This document shows, in pieces, positions 7,265-13,806 of a stretch of 24,416 bases of DNA. The DNA is from Pseudomonadota bacterium (GTDB taxonomy: Bacteria > Pseudomonadota > Alphaproteobacteria > Sphingomonadales > Sphingomonadaceae). Location: assembly GCA_023416515.1 (NCBI GenBank), contig JAEZHP010000082.1:1-24416 (forward strand). The letters are read 5' to 3'. Positions within the stretch are counted from its first letter, which is position 1, and the number at the start of each line of letters is the position of its first letter. The notes under the pieces are model-generated. The model had not been told where the DNA came from and made no database searches. It worked only from the letters and a program-made list of their open reading frames with translations. The translations under genes were made by a program, and so were the position numbers.

Positions 7265-8761
7265 TTGCGACGTTCTCCAGCGATCGTGACCAGCGTATCA
7301 AGCGAAAAGCACCTCTCCGAGCTCCACCGCCATTGCTGGCGGGTCGAGCGCGCCAACCGCGCGTCCCTCATCGTCGACGCCGCGGACTATTTCCGGATCG
7401 CGCGCAAGGCGATGTGCGGGGCCGAGAAGCAGATCCTTCTGGTCGGCTGGGATTTCGACACCCGGATCTGCCTCGATTACGAGGCGGACGATGGCGCCCC
7501 GGCCGAGCTCGGCGCCTTCATCTCCTGGCTCACCAAGAACCGCCCGGGGCTCGAGGTGTACATCCTCAAATGGGACGTCGGCGCAATCCAGCTCCTCGCC
7601 CGCGGGACCACCGTGCTTCGAGTGGGCCGCTGGATCGCCAATCCCAATGTCCACTTCAAGCTCGACGGCGCCCACGCCGCCGGCGCAAGCCATCACCAGA
7701 AGATCGTCGTCATCGACGATGCCCTCGCTTTTTGCGGCGGCATCGACATGACCGGCGACCGCTGGGACACGCGCGGCCATTTCGACGACGATGAGCACCG
7801 CAAGCGCCCGACCACCCATCGGCGCTACGATCCCTGGCACGATGCCACCATGGCCGTGGACGGCAAAGTCGCAGCAGCGCTCGGCAAGCTCGCCCGTGAC
7901 CGCTGGGCGGTCGCCGGCGGCAAGCCGATCGAGCCGCCCACCTCCGCCAGCCATCCCTGGCCGAAGGACCTCGAGCCGCATTTCCGCGACGTCGACATCG
8001 CCATCGCCCGGACCCGATCCGAACATAACGACCAGAAGCCGCTGCGCGAGATCGAGGGCCTGTTCCTCGACATGATCAGGAACGCCAAGCGCTTCGTCTA
8101 TGCCGAGAACCAATATTTCGCCTCGCGGGTCATCGCCCAGGCGATCGTCGATCGGCTCAAGGAGCCCGACCCGCCCGAATTCGTCATCGTCAACCCACGC
8201 ACCGGCTCGGGCTGGCTCGACGAGGAGGCGATGAGCCCCGCCCGCGCCGAGCTCATGAAGCTCATCGCCAGGCACGACCATCGCCGCCGCTTCCGGATCT
8301 ACACGCCCGTGACCGAAGCGCGCGAGGACATCTACGTCCATTCCAAGATTATGATCGTCGACGACCGCCAGATCCGGGTCGGCTCGGCCAACCTCAACAA
8401 CCGCTCGATGGGCCTCGACAGCGAGTGCGACCTGATGATCGACTCGCGCCTCGACTCCAATGAAGGCGCCGGCGAGACCATCGCGATGCTTCGCTGCGAT
8501 CTCCTCGCCGAGCATCTCGGACGCAAGCCCGACGAGGTCGCCGCCAAATTCGCCGAGAGCGGCTCCCTCATCGGCACGATCGAGGCGCTGAGCCGAGGCA
8601 CGGGCCGCGATCTCATGCCCTTCGAGCCCGAGGAGCCCAACAAGGTCGAGCGGGCACTCGCCGAGAAGGAAATACTCGACCCCGAAAGCGCCGACGGTGA
8701 CTTCGAGCCGATCGCGCGGCCGGGGCTGCTTACCAGGCGCAAGAGCGAAGCGAGCAGCTGA
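7265..8761 (+). CDS. Phospholipase D-superfamily protein, eukaryotic-like PLD type
   Basis: This protein of up to 498 residues has two HKD motifs: His144-Lys146-Asp151 (HHQKIVVIDD) and His359-Lys361-Asp366 (VHSKIMIVDD), the latter followed by GSANLNNRSMGLDSE. The FCGGIDMTGDRWDT after the first motif and the YAENQYF segment (279-285) match the signature of phosphatidylcholine-type PLDs of the eukaryotic class better than cardiolipin synthases, and no N-terminal membrane helices are seen. It probably hydrolyses or transphosphatidylates phospholipids; the substrate is inferred. The start is uncertain: TTG at 7265 or GTG at 7286, neither with a clear ribosome site. It is divergent from pcs, hinting at phosphatidylcholine turnover. 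Confidence 0.88.
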   Translation: MRRSPAIVTSVSSEKHLSELHRHCWRVERANRASLIVDAADYFRIARKAMCGAEKQILLVGWDFDTRICLDYEADDGAPAELGAFISWLTKNRPGLEVYILKWDVGAIQLLARGTTVLRVGRWIANPNVHFKLDGAHAAGASHHQKIVVIDDALAFCGGIDMTGDRWDTRGHFDDDEHRKRPTTHRRYDPWHDATMAVDGKVAAALGKLARDRWAVAGGKPIEPPTSASHPWPKDLEPHFRDVDIAIARTRSEHNDQKPLREIEGLFLDMIRNAKRFVYAENQYFASRVIAQAIVDRLKEPDPPEFVIVNPRTGSGWLDEEAMSPARAELMKLIARHDHRRRFRIYTPVTEAREDIYVHSKIMIVDDRQIRVGSANLNNRSMGLDSECDLMIDSRLDSNEGAGETIAMLRCDLLAEHLGRKPDEVAAKFAESGSLIGTIEALSRGTGRDLMPFEPEEPNKVERALAEKEILDPESADGDFEPIARPGLLTRRKSEASS

Positions 8762-8775
8762 CCAGGCGACCGCGT

Positions 8776-8796
8776 CCGTAGAGAGCGGCCCTACGG
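8776..8796. terminator. Weak hairpin between PLD and GNAT genes
   Basis: CCGTAG (8776-8781) and CTACGG (8791-8796) form a 6-base stem with a 9-base loop in the 40-base gap between the two converging genes. There is no T run, so it is at best a partial terminator. Confidence 0.3.
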
Positions 8797-8801
8797 CTCG
8801 A

Positions 8802-9353
8802 TCACTCGGCGCGTTCCGGCCGCAGGCGCTCGAGGAAGATGGTCGGCTCGCCGAGGTAGGTCGGCCGTGCGATCTCGCCATAGCCGAGCTTGCGAGCGAT
8901 CGAGATGGACGCGGCATTGTCCAGGTGGATCATGCACAGGGTGCGCGGCAGGCCCAACATGCTGTCAGCCCATTCCTGCGCCGCCCCCGCCGCCTCGCTG
9001 GCATAGCCGCGCCGCTGATAATCGGGCGCGATCGTCCAGGTCGCCTCCGGAGCGTCGTCATAGTCCTCCGCGAGCCCGCGCCGAAAGAAGCTGAAGCCGG
9101 CCTCGCCGACGAAACGCCCGCTTTGCCGCTCTTCGACGGCAAGGAAACCGAACCCGAATTCGGCCCAATGACCGATGTGCCGAAGCAAGCGCGTCCAGCT
9201 CTCTTCCGCGCTGAAGGGCTGACGCTGCGGATAACGGTGAACCGCGGGCTGGGACATCATCGCATGCATGTCGTCGAAGTCGGCCAGGCGGTACGGCCTC
9301 AGCTGCAGCCGGTCGGAAAGGAGCAAAAGTCGAGGGGCGGGTATCGTCGTCAT
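8802..9353 (-). CDS. GNAT-family N-acetyltransferase (RimJ/RimL-like)
   Basis: This 183-residue protein of the Acetyltransf_3 type transfers an acetyl group from acetyl-CoA to an amine; the substrate is unknown. Visible are the first strand LLLLSDRLQLRPYRLADFDDM, the central GRFVGEAGFSFF strand, the acetyl-CoA pyrophosphate loop (IAPDYQRRGYASEAAGAAQEW) and the terminal LDNAASISIARKLGY, where the Asn and the SIxIARKLG pattern are the family hallmark. The frame opens one codon earlier with TTG, but the ATG at 9353 is the natural start. No operon partner is evident; the next upstream minus-strand genes are the small peptides beyond a hairpin. Confidence 0.9.
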   Translation of the reverse strand: MTTIPAPRLLLLSDRLQLRPYRLADFDDMHAMMSQPAVHRYPQRQPFSAEESWTRLLRHIGHWAEFGFGFLAVEERQSGRFVGEAGFSFFRRGLAEDYDDAPEATWTIAPDYQRRGYASEAAGAAQEWADSMLGLPRTLCMIHLDNAASISIARKLGYGEIARPTYLGEPTIFLERLRPERAE

Positions 9354-9402
9354 CAAGGTAGCCGCAGTTCGGAAACTACAGCCACGAGAAGGCTAACGAC
9401 AA

Positions 9403-9427
9403 GCGACCCCGCGTCAGGCGGGGCCGC
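9403..9427 (-). terminator. Candidate terminator after the small peptide genes
   Basis: Bases 9403-9412 pair with 9418-9427 (GCGACCCCGC with GCGGGGCCGC) around a GTCAG loop, with one A-C mismatch. Read on the minus strand, the stem is followed by a moderately T-rich run (TTGTCGTT). It lies 39 bases after the stop of the 42-residue protein and separates it from the GNAT gene. Confidence 0.5.
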
Positions 9428-9465
9428 ATGTTCTTGCTGTTGCCATTGCTCCACTCCGGACGGGC

Positions 9466-9594
9466 TCACGAGTGGAATGTCCCGCCGTCTTGGTTACTTG
9501 TGATCGCGTGGAGGACCCCCATCGTCACCGCGCTTCCGACCGCGGTCAGGGTCACCAGTGACAACGCGAAACTAAAGACCAACTTGCGCATCAT
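9466..9594 (-). CDS. Very small signal-peptide-like protein (42 aa)
   Basis: I do not recognise this gene by function. It starts ATG-ATG with a good ribosome site (GGGGAGA) upstream. The product begins MMRKLVFSFALSLVTLTAVG, a positive n-region and hydrophobic core like a signal peptide or single membrane anchor, followed by a short polar tail (about HAITSNQDGGTFHS). It resembles the upstream 40-residue protein (MIRKSLFAAAASIMTLTVFS): same length, same Arg-Lys, same Thr-Leu-Thr core. This suggests duplicated genes. Both point away from a winged-helix/TPR regulator, which may control them. Antisense regulator frames do not overlap this stretch, which favours it being real. Confidence 0.5.
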   Translation of the reverse strand: MMRKLVFSFALSLVTLTAVGSAVTMGVLHAITSNQDGGTFHS

Positions 9595-9648
9595 CGTTCA
9601 TCTCCCCTGGACTTCGATGGAGGCGTCGTCCGCCGCGTTCCTGGGCGT

Positions 9649-9771
9649 TCAGGCGATCGGTGCCTGCGCGGCGGGCTGGGCGGCTCCGACGTAGAGAGCC
9701 GAGACGGTGCCGCTGAAGACGGTCAGGGTCATGATCGAGGCGGCGGCTGCGAAAAGGGACTTGCGGATCAT
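9649..9771 (-). CDS. Very small signal-peptide-like protein (40 aa), paralogue of its neighbour
   Basis: The ATG at 9771 is preceded by GGGAGA about 7 bases upstream. The product starts MIRKSLFAAAASIMTLTVFS, then a short Ala/Pro-rich tail (LYVGAAQPAAQAPIA). The pattern is a signal peptide or one membrane segment plus a tail of some 15 residues. It is the upstream member of a tandem pair, 54 bases before the 42-residue protein, and likely co-transcribed with it. No function is assignable. Possibilities include small membrane stress proteins or secreted peptides. It is 172 bases from, and divergent to, the regulator gene. Confidence 0.5.
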   Translation of the reverse strand: MIRKSLFAAAASIMTLTVFSGTVSALYVGAAQPAAQAPIA

Positions 9772-9943
9772 TGTAGGTCTCCCGTTGGTGTTTGTCCGAC
9801 CCCTTGGCCTGACATCCTTTGTTTAGGAGGACCGGTTGCCGACATCCTGACGAGAAGCTGGAAAGATTGTGGAAAGTGCGGGCCAGAAACAGCCCATGTT
9901 CGGAATCCGAGACTGTGCTAACCTGGGTTGAGCAAAGGAGGCC

Positions 9944-11503
9944 ATGTCCTCGATGGAGCTTCTGGGGGTCCGTCAAAGGTTCGGCGAGTTCGAGGTCGAC
10001 CGGGCCGACGAGCGGCTGATCGGGCCGTCGGGGCCGATCAAGCTCGGCAACAAGGCCTTCCAAGTCCTCACCCAGCTGATCGATCATCAGGGCAAGCTTC
10101 TTACCAAGGACGCGTTGTTCTCGTCCGTGTGGGACGGCACGATCGTCAGCGAATCGTCGCTCACCTCGGTCATCAAGGAGCTTCGCCGGGCGCTTGGCGA
10201 CGATCCGCGCGAGCCCCGCTACATCGAGAGCGTCTACGGGCGCGGCTACCGACTGATCTGCGAGGTCGACTCGCCCGCTGACGTGGCCCAAGCGGCTCCC
10301 GAGCCGCGCCAGACGGCGTCCCATCTTTCGCCCGCCGGAAGCCCACCGCTCGTCCTCGTCGCGCCTTTTGCCGACGATGCCGTGCACGATCGGCACCCTT
10401 ATTCCGGCCGCCAGCTTCGCGAGGAGATATTGTCGGGCCTCGCGCGAGTGCGCGAGATCCAGCTCGTGGCCGACGAGGGTAACCGGTCGCGCGACGAAAC
10501 CCGCGGCTATCATCTGACCGCGACCCTGCTCCCCGACGGCGATGGCCTTAAGGTGATCGCTCGCGCCAAGCGTCTCGCGGACGGAGTGGTGCTTTGGGCC
10601 GAGACCATGCCGCTCGCCGGCGGCGCTGACACCGCCGAGGGCGTCGAGAGGATCGTCAGGCGGATCCTGGGCTCGGCTCTTCCCGCGCTCGACAACGATC
10701 TGGTGCTCGGAGTGCCGCCCGATTCCGGCGACCTCTATGATGCCTATCTGCTCGCCAAGCGGCTGTCCTTCACCGCAACAAGCTTCGAGCAGGCGTGCGA
10801 GGCGCGGGACGCCCTCGAGCGGATCATCGCCGAGCGGCCGGACTTCGGCCTCGCCTATCCGCCGCTCGTTCGGCTCTACCACACCGATTTCGGCTGGACC
10901 GCGCTCGGCTCCACCGGCCGCGAGGAGCGCGCCAAGGCGCTTCGCCTCGCCAAGAGCGGGCTTGCCGCCGACCGAAGCAACGCTCACGCTCACAGCGTCC
11001 TCGGCTGGGCCTATATCTGGCACGAGGAACGCGCGCTTGCCCGGCGAAGCTTCGAGCAGGCGCTTGCCCTCAACCCCTACAACCGGGTTCGGGTCGAGGA
11101 GGCGGCGACCGCCTGGACCTATCTCGGCGACTTCGACGGTGCCGATGCTCTCCTGGCCAGGGTCGCGGAGCTCGACCCCTTTCCGGACGATGATCTGTGC
11201 GAGGACACGGGCCGTCTGAAGCTCGCGCGCGGCGACTATGAAGGCGCCCGGCAATGCCTTCAGCAAATCGTCGAGGGGACGATCTGGGCGGACCTCTATC
11301 TCGGCGCCTGCGAAACCGCCCTGGACCGGCCCGACGGGCCCGCCCGCGTCGAGCGCTGGGTCGATCGGGTGGAGCGCTCCTGGCAGGGCGGGGCGCGCCC
11401 GGACCGCGGCGAAATCGTCGACTGGGTCAAGCGCCACCATCCGCTGCCGCCGCAAGCCCGCGCCGCCTTCTTCGCTCCGATCGAGCAGGCGCTCGCCGGC
11501 TAG
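9944..11503 (+). CDS. Winged-helix (OmpR/CadC-type) regulator with TolB-like and TPR regions
   Basis: The 519-residue protein begins with an OmpR/PhoB-type DNA-binding domain (about 8-105), showing GNKAFQVLTQLIDHQGKLLTKD, the recognition helix region SESSLTSVIKELRRALGD and the wing YIESVYGRGYRL. A middle region (about 125-260) with the pattern LTATLLPDGDGLKVIARAKRL and VLWAE resembles the TolB-like/adenylate-cyclase-associated N domain. TPR-like helices follow to about residue 470 (ANAHAHSVLGWAYIWHEERALARRSFEQALALNP region). There is no receiver domain and no membrane helix, so it is probably a cytoplasmic HilA-like regulator sensing a protein or peptide partner. AAAGGAGG sits just before the ATG. 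It diverges from two tiny genes and converges on tfuA, sharing CTAG with its stop. Confidence 0.88.
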   Translation: MSSMELLGVRQRFGEFEVDRADERLIGPSGPIKLGNKAFQVLTQLIDHQGKLLTKDALFSSVWDGTIVSESSLTSVIKELRRALGDDPREPRYIESVYGRGYRLICEVDSPADVAQAAPEPRQTASHLSPAGSPPLVLVAPFADDAVHDRHPYSGRQLREEILSGLARVREIQLVADEGNRSRDETRGYHLTATLLPDGDGLKVIARAKRLADGVVLWAETMPLAGGADTAEGVERIVRRILGSALPALDNDLVLGVPPDSGDLYDAYLLAKRLSFTATSFEQACEARDALERIIAERPDFGLAYPPLVRLYHTDFGWTALGSTGREERAKALRLAKSGLAADRSNAHAHSVLGWAYIWHEERALARRSFEQALALNPYNRVRVEEAATAWTYLGDFDGADALLARVAELDPFPDDDLCEDTGRLKLARGDYEGARQCLQQIVEGTIWADLYLGACETALDRPDGPARVERWVDRVERSWQGGARPDRGEIVDWVKRHHPLPPQARAAFFAPIEQALAG

Positions 11504-12219
11504 GCTGATCCCCGCTCGAGCAATTGCATCACGAAATAGGTTTTCGGCGGCTCCGCTCGCGGCCCCTGCCCCAACGGCGTTCGAAGCGCCTGCGCGATAC
11601 ACTCCAGCGCGTCCTGCTGCTTGAGCGGGACATGGGCGGCGGCGAGCGCCCGGGCGGTGGTCTCGTCGCAATGGCCTTGTGCGACCCACCGGCTTTTCAG
11701 CGCAGGCCAGTCGCGGTCGCTGAAATGGATCGCCATCGCCGCCGAGCGAAGCCCTCGGGCCTGCTTGGGGCTCACCAGACCGCGCCGGCACGCGGCGATG
11801 AGCGTCGCGCGCACTTCGACGAGCGGCACGCTGAGCGGCGCCCAGCCCAGCTTCCCGGTGGCGTGGATCAGGGCCACCTCGTCGTCGCCGGTCAGCACTC
11901 CCTGCCGGTACGCCCGATAGATCGCGCCGATCCCCATCATCCCGTGCCGGTCGAGCTCGGCCGCCCGAAGCGCCCCCATGCTCGACGCGCCCAGAACGAG
12001 CGTCCCCGCCGCCATCACCATCAGCAATTCCTTGTGCCACGGCGCCGGCTGCGCATCGAACAGCCCGTCGATCAGGCACAGGACCTGCGGCGGATCGTCC
12101 AGCAGGGCCGCGACGTCGCCCGCGGTCGCCGGCGGGTGCCATTCGCAGCCATCGATCGAGCCGCGCACCCGCGGCGGCAATGACGGCCCCGCCATCACGA
12201 CGACCCGCCTCCCAGTCAT
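11500..12219 (-). CDS. tfuA: TfuA-like protein, YcaO partner for thioamidation
   Basis: TfuA proteins assist YcaO enzymes in replacing a peptide backbone oxygen with sulfur, probably by delivering or activating sulfide. This 239-residue protein shows the family core: VVVMAGPSLPP at the N-terminus, PPATAGDVAALLDDPP, CLIDGLFDAQPAPWHKELL, then GASSMGALRAAEL and the acidic TGDDEVALIHA. The ATG at 12219 overlaps the ycaO stop as ATGA, so the two are coupled. The gene ends at the same CTAG that ends the converging regulator, leaving no terminator. It is named TfuA after the trifolitoxin locus; the link with thioamide formation is established for archaeal McrA and some bacterial RiPPs. The substrate here is inferred. 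Confidence 0.93.
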   Translation of the reverse strand: MTGRRVVVMAGPSLPPRVRGSIDGCEWHPPATAGDVAALLDDPPQVLCLIDGLFDAQPAPWHKELLMVMAAGTLVLGASSMGALRAAELDRHGMMGIGAIYRAYRQGVLTGDDEVALIHATGKLGWAPLSVPLVEVRATLIAACRRGLVSPKQARGLRSAAMAIHFSDRDWPALKSRWVAQGHCDETTARALAAAHVPLKQQDALECIAQALRTPLGQGPRAEPPKTYFVMQLLERGSA

Positions 12220-13358
12220 TCGGGCCGCCTCCGGCGCCGGGTCATCGACCCAAGGCCGTAGACGAACGCCCGAACGACGTGAAAGCCCTCCACGACCGCA
12301 AGAGGAAGGACCGCGATGCTCGGGAAGCCCGCCCTCGCCAGTGCTTCGGCCAGCGCGGCGGGCGTCCCCGGCCCCGGCGCCACCGCGCCAAAATCCTCCC
12401 CCCTCAGCCCTGCCCCGAGCGGGAGGCCGAACGGCACCGGTATCTCCCGGCCCGACGCGCGATAGAAGGGCATGATGTCCTCGCGCGCCCCGGCGATATA
12501 GGTCGCCCGGCCCTGGATCGCCTCCGCCAGCGCCTTGAACAAGGCGATCTCCGGCTCCGGGTGACAGCCGCGGCCCGACATGCAGCGATAGGGCGCGCAA
12601 TCCTTCCCCTCGTCGCGAAGCTCGCACAGGAACAGCGGCGACCCGGTGAGGCTCGGCACATGATAGAAGCGCGCCGCCACCCCCGCCGCCGCAAGCCTCT
12701 CGATCCAATAATGGAACCAGTCGAACGGCACCGACCGCGGCCTCACCTGGCTCGCGGTCCGCTCCACCAGCCCGAGCGCCTGCCACTCGTTCACCGCATC
12801 CCGCTCGACCAGCTCGTGGAGCGCCGCGCTCAACGCCTCATCGGCGCGCGACCCCGTCGCGACCCCGTTGCTCGCCCGGTCGAAGCGGCTCGGCACCGAC
12901 CGCGTGAAATCGAGCGACGCGACCTCGAACGGCAAATGCAGCCGCCCCCCGCCGAGAAAATCGCTCGCCTCCGCCCAGCGATAGCGCGCCCCCGCCGGCG
13001 GCGGCTTGCTTCGGTGGGCGGCGAAGTCGGCGAGGCTGGGCGGGCGCTCGCCCTCCGCCAGCTGGTCGAACCGGCACGTCGGCCCCGGCCCGTCATAGCC
13101 CTCCGCGCAATGGCTCTCGACCGCCTCGAGCAGCGCCCCGAGCTTCGCCTCGGAATCGCAGCCGCCCTTGCCCTGGTGGACGCTCAGCGCCCGGCTCATC
13201 GGCCGGACCGCCTGCCACACCGGCAGCCCGATCCGGTCGAGCCGGGTTACGTCCGCGAGCCGGGTGACTCCTGCAGCGGCCCCGGCCGCGAGCGCCCTCG
13301 GCAGCAACGCCTCCGCCTGCCGCGCCCGGAGCGGGTCTCGCGGCGCAGGCACCCCCAC
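12216..13358 (-). CDS. ycaO: YcaO-family ATP-dependent peptide-modifying enzyme (TfuA-associated)
   Basis: YcaO enzymes phosphorylate a peptide amide oxygen with ATP; with TfuA the outcome is a thioamide. This 380-residue protein has ADVTRLDRIGLPVWQAVRP (35-53) typical of the TfuA-linked clade, the ATP/Mg region SVHQGKG (59-65) and LLEAVESH (Glu78, Glu81), then TGSRADEAL with HELVERD (181-187) and FKALAEAIQGR (274-284). It lacks the Pro-rich PxPxP tail of azoline-forming YcaOs, ending instead in RRRRRPE, and no E1-like partner or dehydrogenase is nearby, so thioamidation is favoured over azole formation. Its GTG start is 12 bases after the stop of the 91-residue gene and its stop overlaps tfuA, so a three-gene coupled operon is likely. 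Confidence 0.93.
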   Translation of the reverse strand: MGVPAPRDPLRARQAEALLPRALAAGAAAGVTRLADVTRLDRIGLPVWQAVRPMSRALSVHQGKGGCDSEAKLGALLEAVESHCAEGYDGPGPTCRFDQLAEGERPPSLADFAAHRSKPPPAGARYRWAEASDFLGGGRLHLPFEVASLDFTRSVPSRFDRASNGVATGSRADEALSAALHELVERDAVNEWQALGLVERTASQVRPRSVPFDWFHYWIERLAAAGVAARFYHVPSLTGSPLFLCELRDEGKDCAPYRCMSGRGCHPEPEIALFKALAEAIQGRATYIAGAREDIMPFYRASGREIPVPFGLPLGAGLRGEDFGAVAPGPGTPAALAEALARAGFPSIAVLPLAVVEGFHVVRAFVYGLGSMTRRRRRPE

Positions 13359-13370
13359 CGAACGCTCGGC

Positions 13371-13646
13371 CTATTTGTCGTCGTCGTCGCGGGTGCCGTC
13401 GCCGGTGCTGCTGTTGAGCGGCATGATGTCGCACCAGTCGCCGGTCAGAGCCACCGCCGTCACCGGCGGCTCGGTCATATTCTTCGGGGGCTTCGGGAAG
13501 TATGCGGCCATTTCCTTATAGCCCTCGTCATTCTTCTTGTAGACGAGCACCGGCACCGTGACGAAGATGTTTTCCTTCTCGTCCCGAACCGCAAAGCTTC
13601 TCGTGTTGAGCTTGCCCTTACGCGCCCTCTGAACCGGCTTCTTCAT
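13371..13646 (-). CDS. 91-residue protein upstream of ycaO, candidate RiPP precursor
   Basis: I do not recognise the family. The ATG at 13646 has a good purine-rich ribosome site (GGGGGAGG). The N-terminus is basic (MKKPVQRARKGKLNTRS), the middle has alternating hydrophobic residues that could form a strand (NIFVTVPVLVYKK), and a Pro/Lys linker (YFPKPPKNMTEPP, about 49-61) precedes a C-terminal segment with one Trp-Cys pair (GDWCDIMPLNSSTGDG, residues 69-84) and an acidic tail ending DDDDK. This leader-linker-core layout, with the sole Cys72 near the end, would suit a ribosomally made peptide modified by the following YcaO and TfuA. It could instead be an accessory or immunity protein. Length and operon position are the main support; no homology was checked. 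Confidence 0.7.
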   Translation of the reverse strand: MKKPVQRARKGKLNTRSFAVRDEKENIFVTVPVLVYKKNDEGYKEMAAYFPKPPKNMTEPPVTAVALTGDWCDIMPLNSSTGDGTRDDDDK

Positions 13647-13749
13647 TCGAGCCTCCCCCTCAGGTCGTCGTGTCGACGCCTTCCGCCATAGCGCTTAAGG
13701 GCGGGCGTTAACAACGATTATCAACAGCTTCGCCCAAGTCCTTCTCACC

Positions 13750-13761
13750 GGACTCGAGTCC
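13750..13761. promoter_or_regulatory. 12-base palindrome upstream of the 91-aa/ycaO/tfuA operon
   Basis: GGACTCGAGTCC is a perfect palindrome about 104 bases before the ATG of the 91-residue gene, within the 160-base gap after the HTH-repeat gene. It may be an operator or structure for this operon. I could not define a convincing -35/-10 pair in the same gap. Confidence 0.25.
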
Positions 13762-13806
13762 CGCGGCCCGCCGCCCACGACCGGCCAACCGCGCGCGCCT
13801 CCCCCC

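Noticed and set aside
7298..8917. Long minus-strand open frame opposite the phospholipase D gene
   Set aside because: The plus strand carries both HKD motifs; the opposite frame has no recognisable domain.
9572..12142. Long open frame on the minus strand across the winged-helix/TPR gene
   Set aside because: It is antisense to a clear regulator, is Arg/Gly/Ala-rich without domains, and arises from high-GC codon bias. It also crosses the tfuA and small peptide genes.
13374..13388. DDDDK at the end of the 91-aa protein as a protease (enteropeptidase) site
   Set aside because: Enteropeptidase is a vertebrate enzyme and the motif is at the very terminus; it is an acidic tail, not a processing site.
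13371..13434. Upstream extension of the YcaO reading region beyond 13358
   Set aside because: The frame that continues upstream is different from that of YcaO, and the homologous part begins after the GTG at 13358.
12180..13691. Long plus-strand open frame opposite ycaO
   Set aside because: Very Arg/Pro-rich shadow of ycaO and the 91-aa gene in high-GC DNA.
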